NCBI RefSeq assembly: GCF_900639865.1
Contig: NZ_CAAAHX010000010.1
Span: forward strand, 35,360 to 99,359
Origin: Legionella gresilensis
Lineage (GTDB): Bacteria > Pseudomonadota > Gammaproteobacteria > Legionellales > Legionellaceae
Length of the DNA: 64,000 nucleotides
Reading direction: 5' to 3'
Below, in pieces: positions 10,301 to 19,784 of the stretch (the first letter of the stretch is position 1; each line of letters opens with the position of its first letter). A program made the translations under genes and the position numbers. A model generated the notes under the pieces. That model made no database searches. It saw only the letters and a program-made list of their open reading frames with translations, and was not told the origin of the DNA.

Positions 10301-13300
10301 TAATCCAACGGAGCAAAGAAATTTTGTGCCTACACCCGATGAATTTGAATTTCATTATCGGGGATTACATAAAACAAAAAATCAAGGCATGATCATTGAA
10401 AAATTATCACAGTACTTAACTTTAAAGGGACAACATTTAGCGACTATTTCTAAGATGCAAGATGGCATTTGTAACGCTTTAACTCATCTTTTTCAGGCGA
10501 GAGCTCATAATGAGTGGAATACTTTTATTGATACCATTGCTAATTGGGATGGAACGCAAGAAAACATAAATCCATCACTTCAAAAATACTTTGATGAATT
10601 ACATGGCTTTGTAAAGAACTACCAGTTAAATCCTAAGAAGGTAGATCAGCAATATTTAGGGGATAATTTAGCCGATTTTTTAAAACTCAGACAACCTGCC
10701 ATTTTAAATAATGCTTGGCATGCTATTGCTATACAACCTTTACCAAGCGGTAAATGGCTTGTTTATGATCCTAATTTTACACTAGGAGCGCGTGAAGTTG
10801 AGAATCATCGATTAATAGAAACCATTCATATGGCATTAGGTAATTTAGTTGGTGTGGAGGCACCTTCGGTAAAAATTAAACCTAAAGTAAAAGATCCAGC
10901 CATTTTTTTAGAGGAAGGCGGATTATTAATTTTAAGTAATTACAATAATCGTACAAAGATATTATCACAATTAACGCCTCTGAAAAATCTCTCAACTGCA
11001 GCCCTGGAAGGCATCTTACTGCGTAATAATGAAGGAATACCAGCATGGGTTATTGGCTTAAAGAATCCTGAACTGCAAGGATTTACGCACCTGTTGCTGC
11101 AACAATTTATGGAAAAAAATCCTGAAAATACAGCAACATTACGAGACAGTATTGCTCATTTAAGTGAATTTCAACGTCATGAAATCCTGACCTATCTCCC
11201 ATTAATTAAACCTTTTAAAATTAATACCAAGCCTACAAATCGTACTGCTAAAAAAGAAAAAATTATTAATTTAGCCGACCTTGTTCACGATCCTAATTTA
11301 CTATTAAAAGGATATGAAAAAGCTTTTACTACATGGAGGCCAACAAAAGCAATAGCTGATAATCTCTTAAGTTATACTCAATCCTGTATCCAGCCTTTAG
11401 CTGAGAACAAAAAACGTTTAATAAAGGTCAATGACACCAAGGAGGTCACGGCCGTAATTTATGCTTTAGAAAGTCATTGTCAATCAAAAAGACGGCCAGT
11501 TTTTCGAGTTGATAGCCCTGATGATTTAATTTGCTCATCACCCTTTATATCTTATGATAGTGGTAACAAAACCGGCCAATTAAAAAAAGGTCCTGGTGGG
11601 CGACTATATAATTTTTTAACAGCTCATAAAGGCGAATCACCGGTTATTCTGGTTAATTATGATCGCTTTTCAGCCAGTGATTTAGTCCGCTTTAATACCT
11701 TGTTAGACGAAAAACGTCAAGCCGACGGTACTCTTTTACCAGAAGATACTTTGGTAATTGGGGTAATCAATACTAAGAAACCTGACTGCTATCAAGGCTC
11801 AGATTTTTATTCTCGTTTTAAAATTATTGAAAATTGCCCTATTGCGCATGAGCCTTTAGTAAAGGTCGTTCCTAACTTAAGTATTCCTAAAGCAATTTTC
11901 AAGGAGTACCCATCTAGTGATGACCCTACCATTATTAACCTTTATCACGCTGCAGATTGGGAAACCCAATTATTAGGCCAGTGGACATTGTCTGGTGATC
12001 AATTAACTTTTAAGGAGGGAAAATTAGCTAAAGCAATAGATAGCGGGAAACATATTCAACTTCATAATGCTCCTTGGCATGACGAATCCTTTGTTCGGTT
12101 TTGGCAAGATGCCTATTTCCGAGGCTCAATTCAAACACCAGGCCCATCTATAAAATTTCCACAAGAAATCACGCTGGCCAAACATGAAGGTTATGATTGG
12201 GGTACTTTAGAAAAGTTCATAACATTGCATCCTGGTCTCTCTAAAGAAACTCAAACGGTTTTAAATCCAACCTCTTATGGCGATTTTCTAAGTCGTTATA
12301 CTGTAGTTGGCCAAGGTATTAAACTAATACCAGGTATTATTGAAGAGAATAAAGGTTCAACATTAGATATCAATGTTACCCGCTCTCTTAGTCAACATGA
12401 ATGGGCCAGACTAATAAATACCTGCCAAGTTCATGGCGTAAAACTAGCAGTACACTGTGCACCTGGGGTTGCTCTACCTTCTGAACTGGGCAGTACTCAA
12501 TTAGTAGAATCTTCATCATCCTCTCTAAATAAATGGACAGGTGAACTAAGTCAAACTCAAGTGCTAGTAAGTTCAGAGTTAGACACAACCATAGCACAAA
12601 TAACACAAAACGGAAGCTGGGAAGTCATTGATGTTTCTGAATGTAAACCTTCAGATTTACTTTATCGCTTACATGGTCAGTTTAAGGAAAAAGAATTACG
12701 CTTCGAATTTAGTAGCGAAAATAAAGCACTTTTGCAAGCCCTGGCGCAAAAGAAAAAAGTTCTTCTAAAAGGGGAATTCTCAGCAGAATTGCGAGATGCG
12801 CTAGCCCCTTTACTTTTACAGCGTTTAAACAACAACTCCCCTGAGGGACAATTAGTTTTAATCACTGATAAAGCTGACGATTTTCATTTTGCAAATCCGC
12901 AATGCCATTTCGTCAGTGTAGAAGATATACAGTCTCAATTAAACTTTGATGAAGAAGTGGTTTCACAACTACATCACTATATTGAGGCTGAACCATTAAG
13001 TCAACTTAAAGCTCGTGCTCGTTATTTGGCCCAACACCCAAAATCTAACAGCGATGAGGCTTGGCAAGGCATCTATGATTTACCAATAAACTTTCGTGAG
13101 CTTTCTAATTTTAATCCAGAATCTAGCCAAGCTGAAGCAGAAAAATTTAGTAAAGCAAGACGCAATCAAATTCTTGAGATTTTAAAGCATTCACCCTTTG
13201 TATTTTTAACTGGGCTTTCGGGTGTAGGTAAGTCAACGTTTGTCGAAAATGAGTTATTAGAAAAAGATGAAGGAAAATTGTATATCGGTGAAACCAATAT

Positions 13301-15368
13301 TACTGATTGGGCCACCAGTTCAGTTTTAGGGAAAAAAATTCTGTTTTTGGATGAAGCTAATTTAAGTCAAAAGCAATTTAGTGAATTTGAAGGACTATTT
13401 AATAAACCGCCTACTATTTTGATAGATGGGGTAATGCATACTTTAACTGATAAGCATCAAGTTATTTTTGCCGGAAATCCCTTAAGTTATGGTGATGAGC
13501 GACAACTTGCTCCCTTTTTCAAACGACATGGCAATACTGTCATCTTTAACCCTCTACCTCCGGCTGTTTTGTATGAAAAAATTTTAAAGCCAGTTTTTGA
13601 AAAAACTCCTCTCAGTGCTCAGCAACAATCTATCAGCAAACATATTCTAGAATCCTATCGCTTCTTATGTGCCTTCTCAACAACTGATATTTTAATTACG
13701 CCTCGTGAGTTACAAATGATGGCTCTTCTAGTGTTGGCACAATATACTAAAAATCCAACTATCAATATTGAGTCGCTTACAAAGCAAATTATCTCTGAAA
13801 TAGCACGTCCTCTTGTACCAACTACTCATTTGGAAAATTTTGATAAGCAATATAAACCTGCGCCCAGTCCGCCTGTAACCAATATTCAAACTCTACGTGC
13901 AGGAAAAAAAGAATTCTTTATTACCTCTTCAAGACACGCCCTTACCAAACAACTTAATGATTTACTAGATTTATGTGAATTGCGAGACAGTAAAAAAGAG
14001 AATTTTAATGTTATACAACGATTTGGTGGTCTAGGAGGGATTATTATTGAAGGTGATCCTGGGATTGGTAAAAGTGATCTTCTGCAAGCACTATTTGCCG
14101 CACGCGGTTATGAGCAAGCGCAACTTAAAGACGAAAATCCGAAAGATAAACCTTTCTATATCATTCCAATTAGTATGTCGATTAATGAAAAAGAAAAATT
14201 ACTCCTAAGAGCATTTGATGAGGGCGCTAAAGTAATTTTAGAAGAAGTTAATAGCTCACCTATGATGGAAAAACTTCTAAATAGCTTGTTGATGGGCAAA
14301 ACACCTGAAGGTAATCTTCCTAAAAAACCTGGCTTTATGATTTTTGGAACCCAAAACCCTACTTCAATGGCTGGGCGACGCGCTGCAAGTACCGCTCTTT
14401 CCAGACGCTTAATCACCACCATCCTCACACCTTATCCTACTTCAGAGATGATAGCCATTTTAGTACATAAAGGCCTTCCTAAAACCCGAGCGGAGGTGAT
14501 GGTTAAAGCCTTTGAAAATCAATTAGCCTATGCTCAACAACATCATTTATCACCGCCACCTAATTTCCGAAATTTGATACATTTAGCAGAATTAGAAATA
14601 GAACACTTATCACCCTCCAAGGCTTTAGAATTTTCTTCCCAGGTAGAAACAGCAAAAAACTCAGATGCCATTCAAAACATTCAACAAAATCAATCTCTAG
14701 CGCCTAATACATTAGCAGACATACATAATCCACAGGCTTTTCTTATCAAGGTAGTCAACAGTTACATTAAATCTCGTGAGAATAAAAATGAAGTCATATT
14801 ACCTTTTCAATTTACTAAAAAAGAAAAACTGCAGGCAGCGAGACAATTAATTATTGCCCTAGAGAATACGAGTACGTTTATTTCATCTAAAGATAGAAAA
14901 GCCTTAATTGAAGGTAGTTTATGTGAAGCTATACAAAATGTTTTAACATCTGAAATTTGTCAAACAAAGTTTCAAGGTCAACTGCAAGCAAAAAACCCTA
15001 TTAATTCTGTTAATGAGCTGATTGATTTTTTAAATCAACAAAATCCTAAAGAGACATTACGTCATTTGCTAGAAGATTATGTTAGCCAATATGAATCTGG
15101 TCAAAAAACCTCTACAATATCTTTTTTTAATCAAAAAACCAATTCAATATGCCTCGCTAGAGAGTTAATTACAAAACTTCAAAGTGATGATTTGTTCGAG
15201 ATAAGCGGAGTTGACTATTTAATGCAAGGAGCCCTAGGTAGTCAAATAAAAGAACTTATGAAAAATTATGAAAAAATTAATGGTATTAAAATAAATGATC
15301 TTAAGCAATTGATTAATATTTGCCAAGCTCCTATACAATCTGAATCTCAAGCCTTGGATATATTTTAG
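7317..15368 (+). CDS. Giant LRR - C58-like peptidase - triple AAA+ protein
   Basis: 2,683 residues. An N-terminal region (to about 235) is unrecognised. About 240-960 is leucine-rich repeats in two-part units near 48 residues (LLxAAPxLxxLxLxxC plus SLxxLExLxLxxTxI). About 1040-1170 has a papain-like C58/YopT signature: Cys1052 (DGICNALTHLF), His1135 (NAWHAIAI), Asp1151 (VYDPNF). Three AAA+ modules of MoxR/midasin style follow: a degenerate one (VILVNYD 1443-1449, VIGVINT 1480-1486, no P-loop), one with Walker A GLSGVGKST 1966-1974 and Walker B FLDEAN from 2010, and one with GDPGIGKS 2246-2253, ILEE ending at 2310, then GTQNP. No signal peptide or membrane segment. ATG start with a weak ribosome site, 98 bases after recQ. 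Probably a translocated effector (inference from domains and host); function unproven. Confidence 0.9.
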   Translation: MPDLDPFFYLLQTVSKRVYQETPTGNIEVNELIKQKPYWIPASLPKKQQPKKIILADWSARNWSEDKISAVIEELTKLIDAGFSVSIWQTGQLIPLTKDNLTILRDKRIRTAMIPAYPNEIRAPNKHYNQDNSLILDDYWVSYLVENKPTLTEGRGLKISDYLSLTESEQAKIIAILQQATPPFTYLIHDIFSSEANTACKQFQEKFPFIPIKTKYESISFLNFEQEEVIKNFILHGIPIVLEGFTLTQEDLKTLTYFNSNLTIQPLVLQSLFKIAPKLKTLQIKLDSQDINLEKESLSNLQEIYFAGVNFVNLQKFILAASNLRSLNLYHAFVLQERLNIDLKNLISLEELTLSSAFNGEGFYRENINLLIAAASQLKKISIESYTPESITTLSHLEHLSVSYSSISQDLLQKIFSACPIRTFQASHIKEINLSNEEIELNTQNVEEIELSDCKFSASTINSLLKAAFKLRKLSIRNSKNDIHLQLEKGSLSHLTEVDFSNTSISADNLSILLLAAPNLTSLSIERNLLLDIPLKIDLQATKLEEIIAFKSNISIANLQVILRASPKLKKLNLAQCTNLNEALNLTQGSLPDLEHLTLDGSNINKSSLDALLLASPKLREISLIRCSELSGDWKLSQQNLANLEIFKANGTRINISTVQSILTKAIKIKELSLSQCQNLTGELALPKQSLLYLEKIDLSYNTCTSFNLEILLKAAPQVKTLILGPLSHPSNLNLPIQSLKSLEELQLASESNHAIQALLTAAPNLKIVNFCKSVASLNDLALEEKSLKQLEILNLKYSHISILGLKGLLKAAPNLISLDLESCPALHGQLNLPINSLSKLQDLNLGSSSLNPDGLVSILRAAPKIVNLDFRHCQPLMGQIKIPERSLLYLETINLINTKITPNDLKALLLAAPNLKTINLNNCGIDYKQIKQDAQLKQLLEKIQVIGINLDAVPKDEKTDKSANKDENINRNRNSRDAIITLPNLEDSALDRPFNPTEQRNFVPTPDEFEFHYRGLHKTKNQGMIIEKLSQYLTLKGQHLATISKMQDGICNALTHLFQARAHNEWNTFIDTIANWDGTQENINPSLQKYFDELHGFVKNYQLNPKKVDQQYLGDNLADFLKLRQPAILNNAWHAIAIQPLPSGKWLVYDPNFTLGAREVENHRLIETIHMALGNLVGVEAPSVKIKPKVKDPAIFLEEGGLLILSNYNNRTKILSQLTPLKNLSTAALEGILLRNNEGIPAWVIGLKNPELQGFTHLLLQQFMEKNPENTATLRDSIAHLSEFQRHEILTYLPLIKPFKINTKPTNRTAKKEKIINLADLVHDPNLLLKGYEKAFTTWRPTKAIADNLLSYTQSCIQPLAENKKRLIKVNDTKEVTAVIYALESHCQSKRRPVFRVDSPDDLICSSPFISYDSGNKTGQLKKGPGGRLYNFLTAHKGESPVILVNYDRFSASDLVRFNTLLDEKRQADGTLLPEDTLVIGVINTKKPDCYQGSDFYSRFKIIENCPIAHEPLVKVVPNLSIPKAIFKEYPSSDDPTIINLYHAADWETQLLGQWTLSGDQLTFKEGKLAKAIDSGKHIQLHNAPWHDESFVRFWQDAYFRGSIQTPGPSIKFPQEITLAKHEGYDWGTLEKFITLHPGLSKETQTVLNPTSYGDFLSRYTVVGQGIKLIPGIIEENKGSTLDINVTRSLSQHEWARLINTCQVHGVKLAVHCAPGVALPSELGSTQLVESSSSSLNKWTGELSQTQVLVSSELDTTIAQITQNGSWEVIDVSECKPSDLLYRLHGQFKEKELRFEFSSENKALLQALAQKKKVLLKGEFSAELRDALAPLLLQRLNNNSPEGQLVLITDKADDFHFANPQCHFVSVEDIQSQLNFDEEVVSQLHHYIEAEPLSQLKARARYLAQHPKSNSDEAWQGIYDLPINFRELSNFNPESSQAEAEKFSKARRNQILEILKHSPFVFLTGLSGVGKSTFVENELLEKDEGKLYIGETNITDWATSSVLGKKILFLDEANLSQKQFSEFEGLFNKPPTILIDGVMHTLTDKHQVIFAGNPLSYGDERQLAPFFKRHGNTVIFNPLPPAVLYEKILKPVFEKTPLSAQQQSISKHILESYRFLCAFSTTDILITPRELQMMALLVLAQYTKNPTINIESLTKQIISEIARPLVPTTHLENFDKQYKPAPSPPVTNIQTLRAGKKEFFITSSRHALTKQLNDLLDLCELRDSKKENFNVIQRFGGLGGIIIEGDPGIGKSDLLQALFAARGYEQAQLKDENPKDKPFYIIPISMSINEKEKLLLRAFDEGAKVILEEVNSSPMMEKLLNSLLMGKTPEGNLPKKPGFMIFGTQNPTSMAGRRAASTALSRRLITTILTPYPTSEMIAILVHKGLPKTRAEVMVKAFENQLAYAQQHHLSPPPNFRNLIHLAELEIEHLSPSKALEFSSQVETAKNSDAIQNIQQNQSLAPNTLADIHNPQAFLIKVVNSYIKSRENKNEVILPFQFTKKEKLQAARQLIIALENTSTFISSKDRKALIEGSLCEAIQNVLTSEICQTKFQGQLQAKNPINSVNELIDFLNQQNPKETLRHLLEDYVSQYESGQKTSTISFFNQKTNSICLARELITKLQSDDLFEISGVDYLMQGALGSQIKELMKNYEKINGIKINDLKQLINICQAPIQSESQALDIF

Positions 15369-15417
15369 ATAGGATAAGGTTTGATTATCTAGTTTAATAA
15401 TAATTCTTTTAAGCAAA

Positions 15418-15447
15418 GCACAGCTAATACTAAAAATTAAGCTGTGC
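15418..15447. terminator. Hairpin between convergent genes
   Basis: An 8-bp stem (GCACAGCT / AGCTGTGC) with a 14-base AT-rich loop lies between the ends of the giant gene and the dodecin gene. A T-containing stretch follows on the minus strand, so it most likely terminates the dodecin transcript and may serve both. Confidence 0.6.
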
Positions 15448-15467
15448 CAAATTGGTAAATACTAAAA

Positions 15468-15674
15468 TTAATGTGTATGACAACCAACTTTTAAATGTAC
15501 TTGATAATATTTGTTTTTATTATCTTCAATAAAACCCCGAGTTTGAATCACTTCATACCAATCAAGTTTACCGTATAAACTTGCAGCTTTCGCAATTCCA
15601 TTATTGATTGCATCTTCAATACCACTTTCTGAAGTTCCAACAAGCTCTACAATCTGATAAACGCGATCTGACAT
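15468..15674 (-). CDS. Dodecin family protein
   Basis: 68 residues, the size of dodecins, small proteins that form hollow dodecamers and bind flavins (or CoA) in the cytoplasm. The family pattern is visible: VYQIVELVGTSESGIEDAI, then the aromatic-bearing strand LDWYEVIQTRGFI, where the Trp lies in the usual flavin-stacking position, and a final strand YYQVHLKVG. A clear AAGGGAATAG ribosome site precedes the ATG. Single gene between two larger units; role probably flavin storage or protection. Confidence 0.9.
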   Translation of the reverse strand: MSDRVYQIVELVGTSESGIEDAINNGIAKAASLYGKLDWYEVIQTRGFIEDNKNKYYQVHLKVGCHTH

Positions 15675-15795
15675 GTCTATTCCCTTTTGTAATTAGATAA
15701 ACTATTTAATTTTAGCGGAATTATATAAAAAGTATACTCTAATTACTTAATTTCAAGCACTATCTTTAAAAATGGTTAACTTAATAAAACTACAC

Positions 15796-16467
15796 TTAAA
15801 CTTTAGTTTGCTGAGCCAGCGCTTTTGCAATCGCCTTGCGCAGTGCTGAAGCCTCTTCAGAATCTGGTGTCGCTAATTTCAGTAATTGCTGCCAATAGTT
15901 AACTGCTTCATTGTATTTTTTACTTTCATAAGCATCTAAAGCAAGCATTGCTAAAGCATCTGGCTGATTAGGATTGCGTTGCAATAACTGCTCAAAAAGC
16001 GCACGAATATCTTCGTTAAATTGCTGATGATTTAATTGCCATAAACTATTGGCATAATAAATAGAAGACGCCTCATCTTGTGGATTTAATTGATGAGCTT
16101 TAGCAAATGCATCACCTGCAGCAGTCCACTCACCTTGACTTGAATAAAGGCGACCTAACAAGAACCAACCTCGTGCACTAGCAGGCGTATCATCTAAATG
16201 TGTTTTTAATTTAGCAATAAGTTCCTCAGGCGACTTTATCTTATCTAATAAGTCCTTTGCTCGTTGCTCAGCCAGTTCATTTTGCTTGTATTGTTGCCAA
16301 GCAGGAAATGCACCCCAACGATAATAAGCAACACTAATGATTAAGGCGAGGCTTATAATAAACGGAAGAAAACCTTTTTTTAATGTTTTTCCTAAAGGAA
16401 ATATGATCAGTAAAATAGCAAAGCTTGCGAGTGTAATAAAACAGCTAATTAATCCCCAACTAATCAT
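15796..16467 (-). CDS. ccmI: Cytochrome c maturation protein CcmI (TPR)
   Basis: 223 residues. Two N-terminal membrane helices (about 5-25 and 33-48) are followed by TPR motifs, e.g. ARGWFLLGRLYSSQGEWTAA and the segments beginning PDALAMLALDAYE. This fits a short CcmI/CycH that holds apocytochrome c for the CcmF/H haem-ligation complex. It is shorter than the classical CcmI of about 400 residues, keeping the membrane part and one TPR block. The start codon overlaps the ccmH stop by four bases, and it is the last gene of the ccm cluster. Confidence 0.88.
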   Translation of the reverse strand: MISWGLISCFITLASFAILLIIFPLGKTLKKGFLPFIISLALIISVAYYRWGAFPAWQQYKQNELAEQRAKDLLDKIKSPEELIAKLKTHLDDTPASARGWFLLGRLYSSQGEWTAAGDAFAKAHQLNPQDEASSIYYANSLWQLNHQQFNEDIRALFEQLLQRNPNQPDALAMLALDAYESKKYNEAVNYWQQLLKLATPDSEEASALRKAIAKALAQQTKV

Positions 16468-16853
16468 AATTGTTTTCGCTTAATACAGGTTCGCCAAAAA
16501 ATAAGAAAGCCTAATGCTAGAAAAATAATAGGCCCATACCACAATACTACTGTTAACGTTTTTACGGGTGGATTAAATAATATAAAATCACCATAACGGG
16601 CTGTTAGATACTGAATAATTTCTGTGTCACTCTTACCTTCATTAACCATCGTATACACTTGATCACGTAAATCTTTAGCTAAGACAGCATTTGAATCAGC
16701 TAAATCTTGATTTTGACAAACTAAACAACGTAACTCTTTTAAAAGATGTTCAAATTGAGCACTCTGTTTAGGTGTAGGTAATGGATAAAGTGTATTGGCG
16801 CTAATTGTAGGTAACCATAAAAATATAAAAACACCGCAAAATAACTGTTTCAT
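16464..16853 (-). CDS. ccmH: Cytochrome c maturation protein CcmH
   Basis: 129 residues from the ATG at 16853, which overlaps the ccmG stop as ATGA. A longer in-frame start at 16901 lies inside ccmG and is unlikely. An N-terminal signal/anchor precedes the thiol motif LRCLVCQNQ (Cys43, Cys46), and a C-terminal membrane helix follows (LTVVLWYGPIIFLALGFLIF). CcmH reduces the apocytochrome CXXCH thiols before haem attachment, on the periplasmic face with CcmF and CcmI. Confidence 0.95.
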   Translation of the reverse strand: MKQLFCGVFIFLWLPTISANTLYPLPTPKQSAQFEHLLKELRCLVCQNQDLADSNAVLAKDLRDQVYTMVNEGKSDTEIIQYLTARYGDFILFNPPVKTLTVVLWYGPIIFLALGFLIFWRTCIKRKQL

Positions 16854-17386
16854 CCTTGCCCTTTCAACTGCTGAATACGAGGTAGAAATTCTTTGGTCCA
16901 AACCTCCTCATTTAAAACACCTGCATGGCGAAAACGAATAATACCCTTTGCATCAACTAAAAAAGTTTCAGGCGCACCATACACTCCTAAATCAATAGCA
17001 GCCTTGCCCGCTTCATCTGAACCTATTTTTCTATAAGGATTACCCCATTCTGCTAACCATTTTTTAGCGCTTGCAGGATTATCTTTATAATTTAAACCGA
17101 AAATAGGAACACCAACATCAGCTAGGCGTAGTAAAAAGACTTGTTCCTCACTGCAAGCCGAGCACCAACTTGCCCAAATATTTAATAAAGAGACGTCACC
17201 TTGCAAATCCTTAGCAGTTAACATTTTATTTTCACCATCAAGCAAGGGTAAATTAAAATTTGGTACTTGTTGCCCTAACTTTACTGAAGGTAATTTCTGC
17301 GGTTCTAAAAACAATCCACGTCCTAAGAAAACAGCTAATGTTGCGAATAGAACGAGTGGTATAAAACGCAAGACATATTTTTTCAT
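16850..17386 (-). CDS. ccmG: Thiol:disulfide oxidoreductase CcmG/DsbE
   Basis: 178-residue membrane-anchored thioredoxin-like protein. An N-terminal helix (residues 5-22) is followed by a thioredoxin fold with WASWCSAC (Cys75, Cys78) and the cis-proline region GVYGAPETFLVDAKG. It keeps CcmH and apocytochrome thiols reduced in the periplasm. Start and stop overlap neighbouring ccm genes by four bases each. Confidence 0.96.
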   Translation of the reverse strand: MKKYVLRFIPLVLFATLAVFLGRGLFLEPQKLPSVKLGQQVPNFNLPLLDGENKMLTAKDLQGDVSLLNIWASWCSACSEEQVFLLRLADVGVPIFGLNYKDNPASAKKWLAEWGNPYRKIGSDEAGKAAIDLGVYGAPETFLVDAKGIIRFRHAGVLNEEVWTKEFLPRIQQLKGQG

Positions 17387-19338
17387 AATAGACTTTCTCC
17401 TATGCTATTTAGAGCAGCCTTTTTTTGTTTTAGGTAATAACGTCTATCAGTCATAGCAAGCACGCCACCTGCTAAGATCATAAAACCACCGCCCCAAATA
17501 AAACGAATAAGCGGTTTATAATAAAGTCGAACAGTCCAGGCCTTATCATCCAAAGGCTCACCTAAGGCAATATAAATATCTCGAATGGGATTTACATCTA
17601 TAGCTGATTCAGTCATAGGCATTTTACCCACATCATAAACACGCTTTTCGGGGAAAATAACTTTTATATGCTGGCCCTTGCGAATTTCAAAGCGAGCTTG
17701 ATAAGCATGATAATTCGGTCCTTTAAGTTGCTTTTCCCTAAGGAAAGTAATGGTATAACCTTTTAAGTGGGTACGATCCCCTGGCGCCATTTTTATATCA
17801 TCTTGGATGCCATAGCCTGTTGAAACGCTAATACCAATAACTGTAAAGGCTAGACCACAATGAGCTAAGACCATTCCCCAGAAAGATTGATTTAAGGTAT
17901 ACCAAGTTCTTTGTTTAGCTCTGATAAAAACAAATTTTGCGGTACTCAATAAAATCCAAGCTGCAAAAATCAAACCTAATAGAGTAGAAAAATCAATAGA
18001 ATTTTCAAAGCAAACTAGCGCTAGCAAAGGCACTAAAAAGCTCATCAAGCCAATAACACCAAGCCGAGAAATAAGTCGTTGTGGTTTATCTTGTTGCCAA
18101 TTTAGATGAATACCTAAACCCATAAGAAGTAAAAGAGGAATCATTAAAGGTACAAAAACAGCATTAAAATAGGGTGCCCCTACTGATAGTTTACCTAAAC
18201 CTAAGCTATCTATTAACAAAGGATAAACTGTCCCCATAAGAACGGTAAGCATAATAACGACTAAAAAAACATTATTTAAAAGCAGAGCACTTTCCTTAGA
18301 AAAAAGACTAGGACTAATGCGACTTTGTAGGGTTTGCGCCCGAAATGTGAAAAGACTTAAGGAGCCACCAATTACAACGAATAAAAAACCTAGAATATAA
18401 ATACCTCGTTGTGGATCAACAGCAAAGGCATGTACGGATGTTAATACGCCTGAGCGCACTAGAAATGTGCCAACCAAACTTAAAGAAAAGGCTGTAATAG
18501 CTAAGAGTAATGTCCAAGCTAAGAATTGTTGCCGCTGCTCACTTACCGCCAAGGAATGCAGTAAAGCAGTACCAACTAACCATGGCATAAAAGAAGCATT
18601 CTCAACTGGATCCCAGAACCACCAACCGCCCCAACCTAGCTCTCGATAAGCCCACCAGCTACCTAAAGTAATACCAGCAGTTAAACAACACCAAGCAGCC
18701 AAAGTCCATGGCCTTGTCCATTTAGCCCATGCCACTTCAAGTCGTCCTAGCCAAAGGGCTGCAATAGCGAAAGCAAAAGCCACTGAAAATCCTACATACC
18801 CCATATACAACATAGGCGGATGAAATAAAAAACCAGGGTCTTGCAATAATGGATTTAAATCACGACCTTCAGTATTTAAAAGTTGAAACTGTCTGGCAAA
18901 AGGATTTGATGTACATAAAAGAAATAGAATAAAACCAACGCTTAGCCAACCTAGAACAATTAAAACACGAACTTTGAATACTTGGGCTAACGATCGACTA
19001 AAAATACTAACAGACACCATCCAAAAGCTTAAGATGCTTACCCAAAGTAACATAGAACCTTCATGCCCACCCCAGACAGCGCATAACTTGTAAAACCAGG
19101 GTAGCAAGGTACTAGAGTTAGCTAAAACATAAATGACACTAAAGTCGTTGGTTAAAAAGCAGTAGGTTAAACAACAGTAAGCTAAAGCAATAAAAAAGAA
19201 TTGGCCCAGTGCATAAACAGGTGCTGCGGAAATCCACTCAGGTTTATTTTTTATTAGGCCAATTAAGGGTATAATGCCAAGAGAACTTGCACAAATTAAA
19301 GCTAATACCAGGGAAAATAAACCAATCTCAGCAATCAT
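17383..19338 (-). CDS. ccmF: Haem lyase subunit CcmF
   Basis: 651 residues, full length, many membrane helices. The tryptophan-rich haem-handling motif [20 protein letters not shown] is present, as in all CcmF/CcmC-family proteins. A large periplasmic loop near the C-terminus precedes the last helix. It transfers haem from CcmE to apocytochrome c with CcmH and CcmI. ATGA overlaps on both sides indicate tight translational coupling. Confidence 0.97.
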   Translation of the reverse strand: MIAEIGLFSLVLALICASSLGIIPLIGLIKNKPEWISAAPVYALGQFFFIALAYCCLTYCFLTNDFSVIYVLANSSTLLPWFYKLCAVWGGHEGSMLLWVSILSFWMVSVSIFSRSLAQVFKVRVLIVLGWLSVGFILFLLCTSNPFARQFQLLNTEGRDLNPLLQDPGFLFHPPMLYMGYVGFSVAFAFAIAALWLGRLEVAWAKWTRPWTLAAWCCLTAGITLGSWWAYRELGWGGWWFWDPVENASFMPWLVGTALLHSLAVSEQRQQFLAWTLLLAITAFSLSLVGTFLVRSGVLTSVHAFAVDPQRGIYILGFLFVVIGGSLSLFTFRAQTLQSRISPSLFSKESALLLNNVFLVVIMLTVLMGTVYPLLIDSLGLGKLSVGAPYFNAVFVPLMIPLLLLMGLGIHLNWQQDKPQRLISRLGVIGLMSFLVPLLALVCFENSIDFSTLLGLIFAAWILLSTAKFVFIRAKQRTWYTLNQSFWGMVLAHCGLAFTVIGISVSTGYGIQDDIKMAPGDRTHLKGYTITFLREKQLKGPNYHAYQARFEIRKGQHIKVIFPEKRVYDVGKMPMTESAIDVNPIRDIYIALGEPLDDKAWTVRLYYKPLIRFIWGGGFMILAGGVLAMTDRRYYLKQKKAALNSIGESLL

Positions 19339-19784
19339 CCTTCTCTACCTGCTTTTTCTTGTATCGATTTCCCTAAAGCATCTTTTACTTCAGGTGGCAT
19401 ATAATTAGCATCGTGCTTCGCCAATACTTCAGTTGCTTTAAAATGTCCGTTATCAAGCACTGTACCTAGAGCTACAATACCCTGCTCCTCCCGAAACAAA
19501 TCAGGTAAAATACCACGGTAACTAACTGAGACGGTTTGCTTAAAATCAGTTAATTTGAATTGAACAGATAAACCATCAGTTTCACGTATTACACTTTTTT
19601 TCACAACCATTCCGCCAATACGAACTAATTTACCTTGTGGTGCTAAGCCTTGAGTTACTTGGCTTGGTGTATAGAAGAGACTTATATTTTGTCGCAATGC
19701 ATACATAACCAGTGCGAGAGCCACAGCCATTATAATCAATATAAATAATATCATACTCAACTTTCGGCGTCGTAAAGCGTTCAT
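19335..19784 (-). CDS. ccmE: Haem chaperone CcmE
   Basis: 149 residues: one N-terminal anchor helix (10-30), then the OB-fold periplasmic domain. The covalent haem-binding motif [12 protein letters not shown] is intact (His124, Tyr128). CcmE accepts haem from the CcmABCD complex and passes it to CcmF. The ATG overlaps the ccmD stop (TAATG). Confidence 0.97.
   Translation of the reverse strand: MNALRRRKLSMILFILIIMAVALALVMYALRQNISLFYTPSQVTQGLAPQGKLVRIGGMVVKKSVIRETDGLSVQFKLTDFKQTVSVSYRGILPDLFREEQGIVALGTVLDNGHFKATEVLAKHDANYMPPEVKDALGKSIQEKAGREG

Noticed and set aside
16854..16901. Longer N-terminus for CcmH beginning MDQRIS
   Set aside because: It lies inside ccmG, breaks the signal/anchor sequence, and the ATG at 16853 overlaps the ccmG stop as ATGA like the other junctions.
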